Below, piece by piece: positions 36,022 through 45,797 of a stretch of 64,000 nt of DNA. The stretch lies in NCBI GenBank assembly GCA_000783305.1, contig JROE01000002.1, forward strand, positions 186,001-250,000, read 5' to 3'. Under the pieces are notes generated by a model. That model was not told where the DNA came from. It did no database searches and saw only the letters and a program-made list of their open reading frames with translations. Source of the DNA: Sphingobacteriaceae bacterium DW12. GTDB lineage: Bacteria; Bacteroidota; Bacteroidia; Sphingobacteriales; Sphingobacteriaceae. The position numbers were made by a program, and so were the translations under genes. Each line of letters starts with the position of its first letter. The stretch's first letter is position 1.

Positions 36022-36918
36022 ATGATTAGTAAAACTCTAGCTGCACCCCGCACTGAATTATTCAGTAGTGGTTGGGTTAATGGATTTATTGGTGTACTGA
36101 TATTCAGTGGCTCTATGCCCGCAACGAAAGTAGCAATAATGGATTTCAATCCCTTATTTGTAACTGGTGCGCGCGCTACCATAGCCGGTCTGCTGGCACT
36201 AGTAACACTTATATTTTTACGGGAAAGATTACCAAACCGCACCCAAATTTCAAGTTTAATGGTGGTTGCTCTGGGCGTGGTAATAGGATTTCCTCTGCTA
36301 TCGGCCTTGGCACTACAGTATATGACATCGGCTCACTCATTGGTTTTTGTAGGTGTGCTACCGTTGGCTACTGCGGTATTCGGTGTTATAAGAGGAGGTG
36401 AGCGTCCTAATATCGCTTTCTGGATATTTTCCATAATTGGAAGTGTATTGGTTATTTTGTATGCTGTCGCCCAAGACATTGAAATTTCACCGATTGGAGA
36501 TCTTTTATTGCTTCTGGCAATAGTATTGTGTGCCCTTGGCTATGCAGAAGGTGCTCGATTATCGAAAACCCTGGGCGGATGGCAAGTAATTTCGTGGGCT
36601 TTGATTATTTCTCTACCAGTGATGGTCCCTTTGCTATTTTTATGGGCACCAGCAACATACGCTGATATAGGAGTATCCGCTTGGATAGGACTTGTATACG
36701 TTTCTTTGTTCAGTATGTTTATTGGCTTTATATTCTGGTACAAAGGATTAGCACAGGGTGGGATTGCGGCTGTCGGGCAATTGCAATTGCTACAACCCTT
36801 TTTTGGATTGGCCTTAGCAGCTACGCTGCTAGATGAGCACGTAAGCTTGGGCATGCTGGGAATTACAACCGGCGTCATCTTGTGTGTGGTAGGTTCGAAA
36901 CGGTTTGCCAAAAAATAA
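36022..36918 (+). CDS. EamA/DMT-family inner-membrane transporter
   Basis: 298 aa with about ten membrane segments in two EamA repeats (about residues 12-142 and 150-293). Characteristic features include FSGSMPATKVAIMDFNPLFV near the start, the repeat-1 end ALQYMTSAHSLVFVGVLPLATAVFG, and the repeat-2 counterpart YKGLAQGGIAAVGQLQLLQPFFGLALAATLLDEHV. The family exports amino acids or related metabolites. It is divergent from the MocR-type regulator, which probably induces it when its ligand accumulates. A perfect 14-bp stem follows the stop codon. Confidence 0.88.
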   Translation: MISKTLAAPRTELFSSGWVNGFIGVLIFSGSMPATKVAIMDFNPLFVTGARATIAGLLALVTLIFLRERLPNRTQISSLMVVALGVVIGFPLLSALALQYMTSAHSLVFVGVLPLATAVFGVIRGGERPNIAFWIFSIIGSVLVILYAVAQDIEISPIGDLLLLLAIVLCALGYAEGARLSKTLGGWQVISWALIISLPVMVPLLFLWAPATYADIGVSAWIGLVYVSLFSMFIGFIFWYKGLAQGGIAAVGQLQLLQPFFGLALAATLLDEHVSLGMLGITTGVILCVVGSKRFAKK

Positions 36919-36928
36919 CTTTTAAAAT

Positions 36929-36972
36929 AGATATTAAGAAGACTTCTACCTACAGTAATCTTCTTAATATCT
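36929..36972. terminator. Convergent hairpin between EamA gene and GDPD-phosphatase gene
   Basis: AGATATTAAGAAGA and TCTTCTTAATATCT form a perfect 14-bp stem with a 16-nt loop, 10 bp after the EamA stop and 25 bp past the stop of the leftward gene. A short T-run (ATTTTAAAAG) follows on the - strand; none on the + strand. Confidence 0.65.
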
Positions 36973-36997
36973 AAGTGTCCAACCGTATTACATAGTT

Positions 36998-38917
36998 CTA
37001 TTTATCACTGACTTCTAAAACCGCGACAATCTTTTTGAAGAGTTCTGTATTTTGATAGTATCCTGTAAAATACTGGGCGCGGGGACCATAGGCCATTACG
37101 GGAATCATCATGGCGCTGTGATCATTGGATGCGAAATGTGCTTGGAGCTTCCCTTTTTCAATGTCGGCATGCAACAGAGAGAGTGCGCCTGTCTCATGAT
37201 CCGCTGTCACAATGACCAAGGTCTCTCCATTTTTATCTGCAAATCGCAACGCCGCTCCTACCGCTTGGTCAAAATCCAACGTTTCGGTCACAACATAGTC
37301 CAAGTCACGCGCATGTCCACCATAATCAATTTGGGCTCCTTCAGCCATTATGAAAAAACCTGCCCCTACACTATCCAACTTGTCGATACTGGATGTCAAT
37401 AGGCTTCGTAGAATATCTTTGCGACCGTCTTTAATAGCTGTCATATCCTGTTCACTGAAATAACCAATGAGTTTATCAGAGGTGGAGCGTTGAAACTGCT
37501 GCAAATTACTAACTACCTGATAATGGGCTTGATTCAATTTATACTCCAAGGCATGCCTTCTAATGGAGTCGCGATAGGGTGTGGGTAATTCTCCAGCTAT
37601 GATTTTAACGACATCGTTGTCCAAAAGTTCCTCCGTAATGGCTATCGACGCATTTCGATCGGTATGAGATGCATAGAATGCTGCAGGCGTTGCATCAGAA
37701 GCATCTCCTGTCGACAACACAGCACTGACTTTACCTACCTTGGCCAATACCTCTGGCAATCTAGGTAATCGATTCCCGATTGTATCTACACTAATGGTGC
37801 CATTGTATGACTTCTGCCCGGTGGCTATGGCCGACCCTCCAGCACCTGAATCGGTATTCCCTGGACTGAGGGAGGTGGTCTGCGAAAAGCCGATATACTT
37901 CAATTGTGTCATATTCAAATGTCCTTTATTGGCCACCATGGCGGCTTGAATATGTCCCAACCCCATGCCGTCTCCAATTAAGAGGATAACATTTTTAGGT
38001 ATACGATCGCTGCCATCAGGAATATAAGTGGGAAGGTAAACGTCATTGATGGACTTACCTTCTACTCTAGCAGCGTCCAAATCATCTAGGTAAGTCTTGA
38101 GTACGTCAGGATGATCGGTATTCAACCAAGTGATACCCATTTTTTCCAATATAATCCAGGTATTGAGACTTTCTGGGGCTCCCCAGAGACGAAAGGGTTT
38201 GTGCCATAGACGAGCCTTGACAGCTTGTTGCTCAATATGGGCCATCTCCTCCCTCGTTGGAACCCCTTTTCCATTCCATCTGGTATAGTTACGTAAATTG
38301 TCACTCATCATAGCAATACGTTGAAGCTGAACGTCACTATATTTTAATTCAAACCGTCCGTCAAAAAAAATATAATCGGGATAATTTTGAAAGGAGGAAG
38401 GTTGAGGCATATCTCCACTAATAACAATACGGATAGCATGCTTATTAAGTGCGGGATCAAACATAAAGCGATAGGGCTCCAATAGTGCAATCAATTTGGG
38501 CAGCAATATCCGATGGTCCTCTTTGAAATCCAAAACGAGTTGTAGATTTTTGGTGCTATCGGCAAATGGTTGCTGACCATGCTGGGTAAACAGATTTGCT
38601 AATGGCTTTATATAAAGCTGTTCAAGTGTCCTTCCTTGCATGATATCTTTGGCGTCATGCGCGACATACAGACTATCGTCGCGAAGGAACAAATCGGCTT
38701 CAATGGATTCCATCCCTGCATAATAGGCCCGTAGGAGTGGGATATCCTGCTCGTAATCATTGTGACTGTGTCCACGGACGGCGAGGGAGTGTCGATGATC
38801 GTGTGCACCGTACATCAATCTGTCGAAACGCCCCTCTGGAACATGCGCCGGTTGTGCTACTAGATTTGAAGCTGCTCCCGTTAACACTAATGCTAAAAAT
38901 AGCTTTACAAACGTCAT
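36998..38917 (-). CDS. Fused GDPD-like phosphodiesterase and alkaline phosphatase, secreted
   Basis: 639 aa with a signal peptide (cleavage near residue 22, SNLVAQ). The N-terminal domain (about 45-280) is GDPD/PI-PLC-like: GHSHNDYEQ (His50/His52), ESIEADLF (Glu73, Asp75) and YVAHDAK (His87). The C-terminal domain (about 305-635) is a PhoA-type alkaline phosphatase: LLIGDGMG (metal Asp316), nucleophile Ser357 in NTDSGAGGSA, AEGAQIDYGGHARD and VTADHETGAL. One chain could thus open a phosphodiester and then remove the remaining phosphate. It is the only enzyme gene after the PUL2 SusCD pair, from which it is separated by a terminator hairpin. The substrate may be a glycerophosphodiester or phospho-glycan. 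Confidence 0.87.
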   Translation of the reverse strand: MTFVKLFLALVLTGAASNLVAQPAHVPEGRFDRLMYGAHDHRHSLAVRGHSHNDYEQDIPLLRAYYAGMESIEADLFLRDDSLYVAHDAKDIMQGRTLEQLYIKPLANLFTQHGQQPFADSTKNLQLVLDFKEDHRILLPKLIALLEPYRFMFDPALNKHAIRIVISGDMPQPSSFQNYPDYIFFDGRFELKYSDVQLQRIAMMSDNLRNYTRWNGKGVPTREEMAHIEQQAVKARLWHKPFRLWGAPESLNTWIILEKMGITWLNTDHPDVLKTYLDDLDAARVEGKSINDVYLPTYIPDGSDRIPKNVILLIGDGMGLGHIQAAMVANKGHLNMTQLKYIGFSQTTSLSPGNTDSGAGGSAIATGQKSYNGTISVDTIGNRLPRLPEVLAKVGKVSAVLSTGDASDATPAAFYASHTDRNASIAITEELLDNDVVKIIAGELPTPYRDSIRRHALEYKLNQAHYQVVSNLQQFQRSTSDKLIGYFSEQDMTAIKDGRKDILRSLLTSSIDKLDSVGAGFFIMAEGAQIDYGGHARDLDYVVTETLDFDQAVGAALRFADKNGETLVIVTADHETGALSLLHADIEKGKLQAHFASNDHSAMMIPVMAYGPRAQYFTGYYQNTELFKKIVAVLEVSDK

Positions 38918-38934
38918 TTTTTTAGTTCTTTCTT

Positions 38935-38983
38935 TAGCAAAAAATTACAGGCTAGATTCCTATCTCAGAATTGTCTAGCCTGT
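38935..38983 (-). terminator. Terminator-like hairpin between susD and the GDPD-phosphatase gene (PUL2)
   Basis: ACAGGCTAGA and TCTAGCCTGT form a perfect 10-bp stem, followed on the - strand by AATTTTTTG. It lies within the 108-bp gap after susD, so it should limit read-through into the phosphatase gene, or end the SusCD transcript. Confidence 0.78.
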
Positions 38984-39025
38984 CTTTACTATGATTGTTC
39001 TTTAATAATTGTCATCCCCGGGCTA

Positions 39026-40609
39026 TTACCAGCCTTCATTTTGACTAATCCCAGAATTGCTAACATCTGGCGGCGGAATAGGCCAAACATGGTGAATGGC
39101 AGGATTGAATATCCGTCCCGGCCATACTTGGACGATAGTATAAGTAGAAGTAGGATCGTTTTTCACAGCGTGCTGCCTTCCAGTAGCCGGTTTTGCATAG
39201 GCAGTCTGCGCATCACCCCAACGTACTAAATCACTGTGTCTATCGGTATATTCAGCAGCAAACTCCGATCGGCGCTCTCTTTTTAGATCGATCATAGTCG
39301 CTCCTGTGAGGTCAGGTAGCCCTGCACGCTTACGCACTAAATTGATTTCGGCATCACCGCTCTTTCCTTGCTTAATTTGTGCTTCAGCTTTCATCAAGAG
39401 GATATCTGCGTACCTCACCAAAGGAACGTTTAAGTCAGAAGTCGGGTAATCACCACTAGGGTTGAGATGAATGTGAACGTCTTTAACTGTAGCGAATCTA
39501 AAGGGTTGCATATACTTCTTGAACTGAAAACCTGTCTGTGAGTTGGATGAGTAGTATTGGGTCACATTTCCAAATAAGGTGTAGGTATCATTGAATTCCA
39601 ATATAGTTGCTTTCTTGCGGTTGTCACCTGGCTCAAAGGAGTTGTACAACTCTAAAGTCGGATGAAAATATCCCCAACCATTATACAATCCATATCCCGT
39701 ATTTTCAAATAAGACACCTGGCAAAATAGAGCCTTGAATTTTGTTAGATACCACAGAAAAAATGTATTCTGAGGAATAATTATTTTCAATGTAAAATACA
39801 CTTGCAAAATCGACGTCCGGTTTACCTGTATTGATCAATTTACGTCCCGAACCGGAATTGGTAACCATATCACAATATTTAGCGACCTCTGCCCATTTGC
39901 TATCCTCGTAGCGTGCCCATTGAAGGTTTGCTTTGGCCAAATAGGCATATGCAGCATCTTTGTGCGCCCTTCCAAGATCTTCATTCCCGTAACTTGTTAC
40001 AAGCGGCAACAATTCTGCGGCGCGTAAAAGATCGGCTTCAATCTGGACAAAATTTTCTTTGACATGTGAGGGCCGAGTGAATTTCGTCTCATTCATGTTG
40101 ACTTCTGTTACGATTGGGACACCCGCTCGCTGATCTCCATAATATTGTGCTAAATAAAAGTAGGCATAGCCCCGCATAAAATAGGCCTGACCTAATACAC
40201 TATTTTTAACCTCATCCTTAATCGCCATATTGGGCACCTTCAGCAAAATGGTATTGGCACGTTGTATGATTTGATAGAATTTTTTGTACATGCTGTTTAT
40301 GCGGCTCTCCCCTCCTGTGGCTGTAAAATTTCGAACTGCGGCTGACCCCGCATCTGTACGCCCTGTCACCATATCATCGGAGGCGTTGATAAACCAAAAC
40401 AACCCCCTTCCAAACATATTATCATCATTGAAATGGGTATAAAGGCCATTGGCTGCAAAAACCGCATCTGTTTCAGTCTTCCAAAAATTCTCGTTGGTAA
40501 TGGTACCTTTGGGCGTGAGGTCCGTAAAATCTTTACTGCAGGATAGCATAGCCATACTCAATCCTAATAGTGCTAAGGTAATATTTCTATATCTTTTAAT
40601 AACTTTCAT
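39026..40609 (-). CDS. SusD/RagB-family lipoprotein (PUL2)
   Basis: 527 aa, lipobox MLSC with Cys24. The N-terminal motif FTDLTPKGTITNENFWKTETDAVFAANGLYTHF, the helix VLGQAYFMRGYAYFYLAQYYGDQ and the C-terminal ERRSEFAAEYTDRHSDLVRWGDA followed by HHVWPIPPPDVSNSG are typical of SusD. It is predicted to bind the PUL2 ligand at the cell surface as the lid of the SusC partner, whose stop codon lies 14 bp upstream. Confidence 0.95.
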   Translation of the reverse strand: MKVIKRYRNITLALLGLSMAMLSCSKDFTDLTPKGTITNENFWKTETDAVFAANGLYTHFNDDNMFGRGLFWFINASDDMVTGRTDAGSAAVRNFTATGGESRINSMYKKFYQIIQRANTILLKVPNMAIKDEVKNSVLGQAYFMRGYAYFYLAQYYGDQRAGVPIVTEVNMNETKFTRPSHVKENFVQIEADLLRAAELLPLVTSYGNEDLGRAHKDAAYAYLAKANLQWARYEDSKWAEVAKYCDMVTNSGSGRKLINTGKPDVDFASVFYIENNYSSEYIFSVVSNKIQGSILPGVLFENTGYGLYNGWGYFHPTLELYNSFEPGDNRKKATILEFNDTYTLFGNVTQYYSSNSQTGFQFKKYMQPFRFATVKDVHIHLNPSGDYPTSDLNVPLVRYADILLMKAEAQIKQGKSGDAEINLVRKRAGLPDLTGATMIDLKRERRSEFAAEYTDRHSDLVRWGDAQTAYAKPATGRQHAVKNDPTSTYTIVQVWPGRIFNPAIHHVWPIPPPDVSNSGISQNEGW

Positions 40610-40623
40610 GATCTTCGCGTTTT

Positions 40624-43600
40624 TTAAAAATTAACATTGAGTCCTATTGTATAAGTCTTGGCTAAAGGATAATTTGCTACATCTAATCCGATTCGGCCAA
40701 CTTCAGGATCGATTCCAGAATAGGAAGTAAACGTAAATGGATTCTCTGCAGAAAGATAGACACGGGATTGTAGCTTCGTCCAAAATTTTGGGAGGTTGTA
40801 ACCTACTGTAATATTCTTTACTCGGAAATAATCCCCGCTCTCTAAGTACCAATCGGAAGCTGTCCCATAATTGGAATTTGGATCTTGACGGGAGAGTGCT
40901 GGGATATCGCTATTTACATTGTTAGGTGTCCAAGCATCCAGAACTCTTTTATCTAGATTGTAACCTTGAAGAGCTGCATTATAAGCGGAAAATTTGTACC
41001 CATTGAATATCTTAGCACCCGAAATACCATATGTGAGCACGTTTAGATCAAAATTCTTGTACTCTAGATTAAGGGAGAAGCCGTAGGTAAACTTAGGAAC
41101 TGCACTTCCCATATAGACCTTATCGTCTTCATTAATCTTGCCGTCACCATTGGTATCTTCAAATCTAAGATCTCCTGGGCGAGCTCTGGGTTGTATAAGC
41201 TCCCCATTTAGACTGTGGGCCTGTACCTCTGCTTCGGACGCGAAAATTCCACTATTGGGAATCAAATAATAGGAATATAGTGCTTGCCCTGGTTTAGATC
41301 GATAAGGTAACAATACACCTCTAACATGATCGGTATGAGGGATGAAATCATTCGAATAACCAGAAATATTAAGCAATTCATTTCGGTTGATAGCGATGTT
41401 GGCATTGAAACCAAGTTTCCAGTCGCCGAATCTATCATTATATTTTCCCGAAAACTCAAATCCTTTATTCATGACGTTCCCCACATTGGTCGTTGCTCCC
41501 TCTTCCATACCAATATGTGGATCCGGATCATTGATCATAATCATTCCGATGGTCTTCTTGCGGTAGTAGTCAGCTGTTAAATTAAACTTGTTGAGCAAGG
41601 TAACATCAAGTCCGACATCTAGGGACTCAGAAGTTTCCCAGATTAAATCAGGATTTGCTTGTTTAGCGATAGCAAAGTGTCGAACTAATAAATCATCTGA
41701 CCCCATAGGTGTCACTGTACCGCTATTCAGAGGTAAGTTATAAGCGTAATGGTTTACAGATTGTATATTACCAATTTGTCCCCAGGAGGCCCTTACTTTC
41801 AAATCGTTAATAATGGAGGTGTTAAAAAAAGGTTCGGCAGAAATCTTCCAGGCGGCAGAGGCTGAAGGGAACACATCGGAGCGGTGTTTTTCTAATAATC
41901 TAGAAGTCCGGTCTTGGCGGATACTACCACTTAGAAAATAACGTCCAGCATAGTTGTAGTTGACCCGTGCAATAGCCGAAGTCAATGCGTCTTCGTAAAC
42001 TTCACTGGTTGGTAGCTTAGGAATAGATGCAGCATTGCCAATATATTGAAACCAATCATCTTCGCGCTCAAACCCGACCCCTTCTATATAATAATACTCA
42101 TATTTAGTAGATTGGGCGGAGTACACGGCTACGGCATCCAGTTGATGCTCGCCAAAGCGCTTGGTATAATTCAACTGTTGATCCCAAATCCAACGATCGG
42201 TACGAGATTCGGAATGCTCCAAATAATTATTTCCATCAGAACGACCTATCTCCAAGATTTTGGGATAAAAGCTTTTGAAGGAATAACGATTGATATCTAC
42301 AGCAAAATTTGATTTAAAAGTCAATCCATCTACTATCGTTACCTTAGCAAAGGCATTACCATTAAGGTTGAGGGTCGGATTTTTTACATTCGGACGCAAG
42401 AGCAGGGCTACCGGATTATAAGTGTCCCCATAGGCGGACGAAAAGCGTGCTAAGTCAAATGGAACTGTCCCATGGAATGCCCCCTGATCATCATATACAG
42501 GTGCAGCTGGATTCATATAAATGGCATTGATAATGGAACCGCTATAACTGCTTGAGGTATTGGTACCTTGGGCGGCTGTATGATTCACATAAAAATTTTG
42601 TCCCAATGTCAAACGGTCAAAAAAGTCGAACTCTGACTTCAATCGATAAGCAAAGCGCTTGTAACCGGTATTGAGTAACAATCCCTCTTTGTCGTGATAA
42701 CCAAAAGAAGAGCTATACTTAGACTTATCAGATCCTCCCGATACTTGCACGTTGGCATTCAAAATATTTGCTGTTCTAAAAATCTCATTCATCCAATTGG
42801 TACGGGTGGTCTGTCCCCATGGATTCAATGTAGGATTATGTCCATCTGAAGGTGCTAACCCATCTCGAGCCGACGCATCATTATAGGCTTGAGCATACTG
42901 CCTAGCGTCTAAAGCGGACGGTAGATTGCTCGCATTCTGCCAACCTCTATACAGATCTACATTTAATTTTGGAGCCCCAGACTTACCGCTTTTAGTGGTA
43001 ATAACGATGACTCCTGAAGCCGCCTGTGCCCCGTAGATGGCTGCTGATGCTGCATCTTTTAAGATGTTCGTACTTTCAATATCATTGGGATTAATCGGGC
43101 CTCCGTAATAAGGCACACCATCCACGACGTAGAGAGGCGATTCAGAATTCAAAGTCCCCATACCGCGTATCATAACCGTTGGCATTGCCGCTGGATCTCC
43201 ACCCGCGGACATGACCGTGACACCGGCTACATTCCCCTGCAGAAGCTCGGATATATTGGTCAATGGACGAGCGACATTTTCAGCAATATTGGGCAAGGAG
43301 CTTACTGCGGTGGTCAAATCGCCCCTTTTTTGCTCACCGTAACCAATAACGACAACCTCTTCCAAAGCAGCGGACTGCTCTTTCAATGTAATCAATACCG
43401 AATTACTATCTCCTGCCCTGATTGTTTTTATGTTCTCTTGATGAGATTCGTACCCCATCATACTGACGCGAATACGATATTGGACACCGCTATTCAGATC
43501 CCGAAGTACAAAAACTCCTTTTTGATCGGTCGATGCATTGGTGACTATGGAACCACCGGCATCCAGTAGTGTGACTGTGGCTCCGACTATCAAAGAACCA

Positions 43601-43722
43601 CTTTGGTCCATGATGGTACCACGCAACTGTCCAGCGGACTGAGCCCAAGATTGGAGGGCCACAAAGACAGATAGAACTGTCAATAGTAATCTTACCTTCA
43701 TAAGCATTGTTTTGTTTTTCAT
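40624..43722 (-). CDS. SusC/RagA TonB-dependent transporter without STN domain (PUL2)
   Basis: 1032 aa. The signal peptide ends near residue 27 (LQSWAQ) and leads directly into the carboxypeptidase-like regulatory domain (GQLRGTIMDQSGSLIVGATV). The TonB box is EEVVVIGYGEQKRGDLTTAV, the plug contains LQGNVAGVTVMSAGGDPAAM, and the barrel ends TYTIGLNVNF. It lacks the roughly 75-residue STN domain present in the SusCs of PUL1 and PUL3, although a FecR gene lies directly upstream (66 bp). It imports the PUL2 ligand with SusD. Confidence 0.95.
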   Translation of the reverse strand: MKNKTMLMKVRLLLTVLSVFVALQSWAQSAGQLRGTIMDQSGSLIVGATVTLLDAGGSIVTNASTDQKGVFVLRDLNSGVQYRIRVSMMGYESHQENIKTIRAGDSNSVLITLKEQSAALEEVVVIGYGEQKRGDLTTAVSSLPNIAENVARPLTNISELLQGNVAGVTVMSAGGDPAAMPTVMIRGMGTLNSESPLYVVDGVPYYGGPINPNDIESTNILKDAASAAIYGAQAASGVIVITTKSGKSGAPKLNVDLYRGWQNASNLPSALDARQYAQAYNDASARDGLAPSDGHNPTLNPWGQTTRTNWMNEIFRTANILNANVQVSGGSDKSKYSSSFGYHDKEGLLLNTGYKRFAYRLKSEFDFFDRLTLGQNFYVNHTAAQGTNTSSSYSGSIINAIYMNPAAPVYDDQGAFHGTVPFDLARFSSAYGDTYNPVALLLRPNVKNPTLNLNGNAFAKVTIVDGLTFKSNFAVDINRYSFKSFYPKILEIGRSDGNNYLEHSESRTDRWIWDQQLNYTKRFGEHQLDAVAVYSAQSTKYEYYYIEGVGFEREDDWFQYIGNAASIPKLPTSEVYEDALTSAIARVNYNYAGRYFLSGSIRQDRTSRLLEKHRSDVFPSASAAWKISAEPFFNTSIINDLKVRASWGQIGNIQSVNHYAYNLPLNSGTVTPMGSDDLLVRHFAIAKQANPDLIWETSESLDVGLDVTLLNKFNLTADYYRKKTIGMIMINDPDPHIGMEEGATTNVGNVMNKGFEFSGKYNDRFGDWKLGFNANIAINRNELLNISGYSNDFIPHTDHVRGVLLPYRSKPGQALYSYYLIPNSGIFASEAEVQAHSLNGELIQPRARPGDLRFEDTNGDGKINEDDKVYMGSAVPKFTYGFSLNLEYKNFDLNVLTYGISGAKIFNGYKFSAYNAALQGYNLDKRVLDAWTPNNVNSDIPALSRQDPNSNYGTASDWYLESGDYFRVKNITVGYNLPKFWTKLQSRVYLSAENPFTFTSYSGIDPEVGRIGLDVANYPLAKTYTIGLNVNF

Positions 43723-43788
43723 TTCATTCGGTTCGTTAATTAATAGCTATTGTTATTCGTGAGGCATTTTGATGTGAACAGGAAATAA

Positions 43789-44859
43789 TCACTGGCTCGT
43801 CTGTTGTATGTTCTTGACGATAATCGTGTCATTGTCATACGTATAGGTCAATTCATTCATCTGACATACGATGGAAAGCATCACGTCTAGTGTATAATGC
43901 TTCTCCAGCTTACCGGTAAAAGATAACCCCGTTAGCGCAGCATGCTCAATGTTGATAGTAGCGCCCTTTAAACGCGCTATCGTAGCAAAAACCTCAGTTA
44001 ATGGGGTTTGTTCAAATTGTATGCCCTGCTGCACAGGCTCAACATTGACTCTGTTCTTATTTATTGCAGGGGTTTTCTTGACTTTGTCAATCAAGCTATT
44101 CAACAATGACGTGGATTTACGCTGATTATCTATCCATAATTCTTGTCCTGGCTGCAAGATTTGATCCTGGAAGGCAAATAAACTACTTTCGGTAGATTTG
44201 ACTACTACTTTGCCAGAGAGGAGTTTAACGGATAATACATTTTTTAAATGACCATTCACGGTAAACTCCGTACCTAACGCGGTCGTCGTATATCCGTTGG
44301 CTAAAACAATAAATGGGCGTAATGTATCGTGTGCGACAGTAAACCTCGCCATTCCGACCAAGGATAGCTTTCGATCGATAACTCCATAGTCTTCCATATA
44401 CGACACGCTACTGTGGGGATAGACCGCAATTCGCGAGCCATCGGGCATTTTAAACTTAAGCGTATCTATACCGTCGTTGACAAGATTTCGTTCAATTGTA
44501 TGGGTGTTTTCAAGTCCTAATCCAAGTTCAGAAGGAGACTGTACAGACATCATTAGATAACCAACCACTGAAACTCCCACGATAAATGAGGCCGCGATAG
44601 ACCAGCCAACTAATGACCTTCGGCGAGTGGGCAACGACTTGACAACACCCATCTTTTCGTGAATGCTTAAAAGTATATTGTCATAGTCTTCTTGCGTATG
44701 TAATTCCACATCTGCCGAGCTATTTGTAAAATCCTGATGGAGTTCATCAACCAACAGCTCATCTGGGTTCTCCAGCTGTGATAACAGCTGATGTCTTTCT
44801 TCCTTGGAGAGCTTTCCTTTCCAAAACCGATTGATTATATTAAGAATGCGGTGCTTCAT
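43789..44859 (-). CDS. FecR-family anti-sigma factor (PUL2)
   Basis: 356 aa from the ATG at 44859; an in-frame GTG at 44874 would add five residues. The cytoplasmic part is about residues 1-82 (ILNIINRFWKGKLSKEERHQ), followed by one membrane segment (LVGWSIAASFIVGVSVVGYLMM). The FecR domain contains LKFKMPDGSRIAVYPHSSVSY and TTALGTEFTVNGHL. The C-terminal DUF4974-like domain includes FEQTPLTEVFATIARLKGA. It presumably restrains the sigma factor encoded 82 bp upstream. How it receives a signal is unclear because the adjacent SusC has no STN domain. Confidence 0.9.
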   Translation of the reverse strand: MKHRILNIINRFWKGKLSKEERHQLLSQLENPDELLVDELHQDFTNSSADVELHTQEDYDNILLSIHEKMGVVKSLPTRRRSLVGWSIAASFIVGVSVVGYLMMSVQSPSELGLGLENTHTIERNLVNDGIDTLKFKMPDGSRIAVYPHSSVSYMEDYGVIDRKLSLVGMARFTVAHDTLRPFIVLANGYTTTALGTEFTVNGHLKNVLSVKLLSGKVVVKSTESSLFAFQDQILQPGQELWIDNQRKSTSLLNSLIDKVKKTPAINKNRVNVEPVQQGIQFEQTPLTEVFATIARLKGATINIEHAALTGLSFTGKLEKHYTLDVMLSIVCQMNELTYTYDNDTIIVKNIQQTSQ

Positions 44860-44941
44860 CAAAGATAAATACACCAGGCTTCCGAAAAAGGGATGCTTTT
44901 TGTGTTAATAAATTATAAACAAATTGATAATCTATAGAGAC

Positions 44942-45544
44942 CTATAGATTCATTAAGAAGAATGTGAGCACTAATGTGCGTTCCACATAGGCTGGATATT
45001 GTCTAGCAATATACTCTCTAATACTTTTATTGGATTGTTTGAGGTAGTCGTTTACAGACTGAGGGCTCAATCCCAAAAAATCGGCGACATCTTCTCGAGA
45101 CCGACCTTCATAACGGCACATCTTGAACACTTCACGTTTTCGCCTAGGCAGCTCATCAACAGCTTCCTCTAAAATCTGCATTTGTGTGGCAAATATTTCT
45201 TCCTCAATAGCAGTATCGTCTTCTACACACAATCCCTCCGGGTAGTCGGCAACGTAAGCCAAGGATTCCTTTAGTCTGCTTCTTAAAATGTTGAGTGATT
45301 TATTATAACTGACCACAAATAACCAACCACCCACAGGACGATCTACTTTGATTTTATAACGATTCTGCCAAAGCGCAAGGAATACATCTTGTAATACTTC
45401 AGTCGCAAGCTCACGATTATCCACTAACTTAAGAATATTAGCAAATACTGGTTTATGGTACCGTTGATAGAGCAAGTTGAAGGCTTTAACGTCACCTTCA
45501 GCCATTGCTAAGATTTCATCTATTTCTGTTAGTGCGTTTTTCAT
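44942..45544 (-). CDS. ECF sigma-70 factor (PUL2 regulator)
   Basis: 200 aa. Region 2 is ELATEVLQDVFLALWQNRYKIK followed by VGGWLFVVSYNKSLNILRSR. Region 4 is PRRKREVFKMCRYEGRSREDVADFLGLSPQSVNDYLKQS. The hydrophobic C-terminal tail (TLVLTFFLMNL) matches the Bacteroides-expansion ECF family. It is the first gene of the PUL2 unit and should direct RNA polymerase to the susC promoter. A 253-bp intergenic region with the PUL3 terminator lies upstream. Confidence 0.93.
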   Translation of the reverse strand: MKNALTEIDEILAMAEGDVKAFNLLYQRYHKPVFANILKLVDNRELATEVLQDVFLALWQNRYKIKVDRPVGGWLFVVSYNKSLNILRSRLKESLAYVADYPEGLCVEDDTAIEEEIFATQMQILEEAVDELPRRKREVFKMCRYEGRSREDVADFLGLSPQSVNDYLKQSNKSIREYIARQYPAYVERTLVLTFFLMNL

Positions 45545-45710
45545 CTCATACGATCTATTGGTTGACCTATACTCGTAAAGGTCTCTGAAAAGACTCTTGG
45601 CAAATCTATTTAAAAAACAAGCAGCTTAATCCTTTTAGGAGGTTATCAAATTGTTAAGAATATTGGTTACTTATCGTAAATATACAAAAATGATACAGGT
45701 TACAAAATAT

Positions 45711-45744
45711 AATCGCCAAGGTCATATACACGACCTTGGCGATT
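45711..45744 (-). terminator. Terminator at the end of the PUL3 operon
   Basis: AATCGCCAAGGTC and GACCTTGGCGATT make a perfect 13-bp stem over an 8-nt loop. It begins 54 bp after the DUF1080 stop codon and is followed on the - strand by ATATTTTG. Confidence 0.82.
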
Positions 45745-45797
45745 AATCTTTAGACTTTAATTCTATTATTATAAGCTATGTTTGATATTTTATGGCT

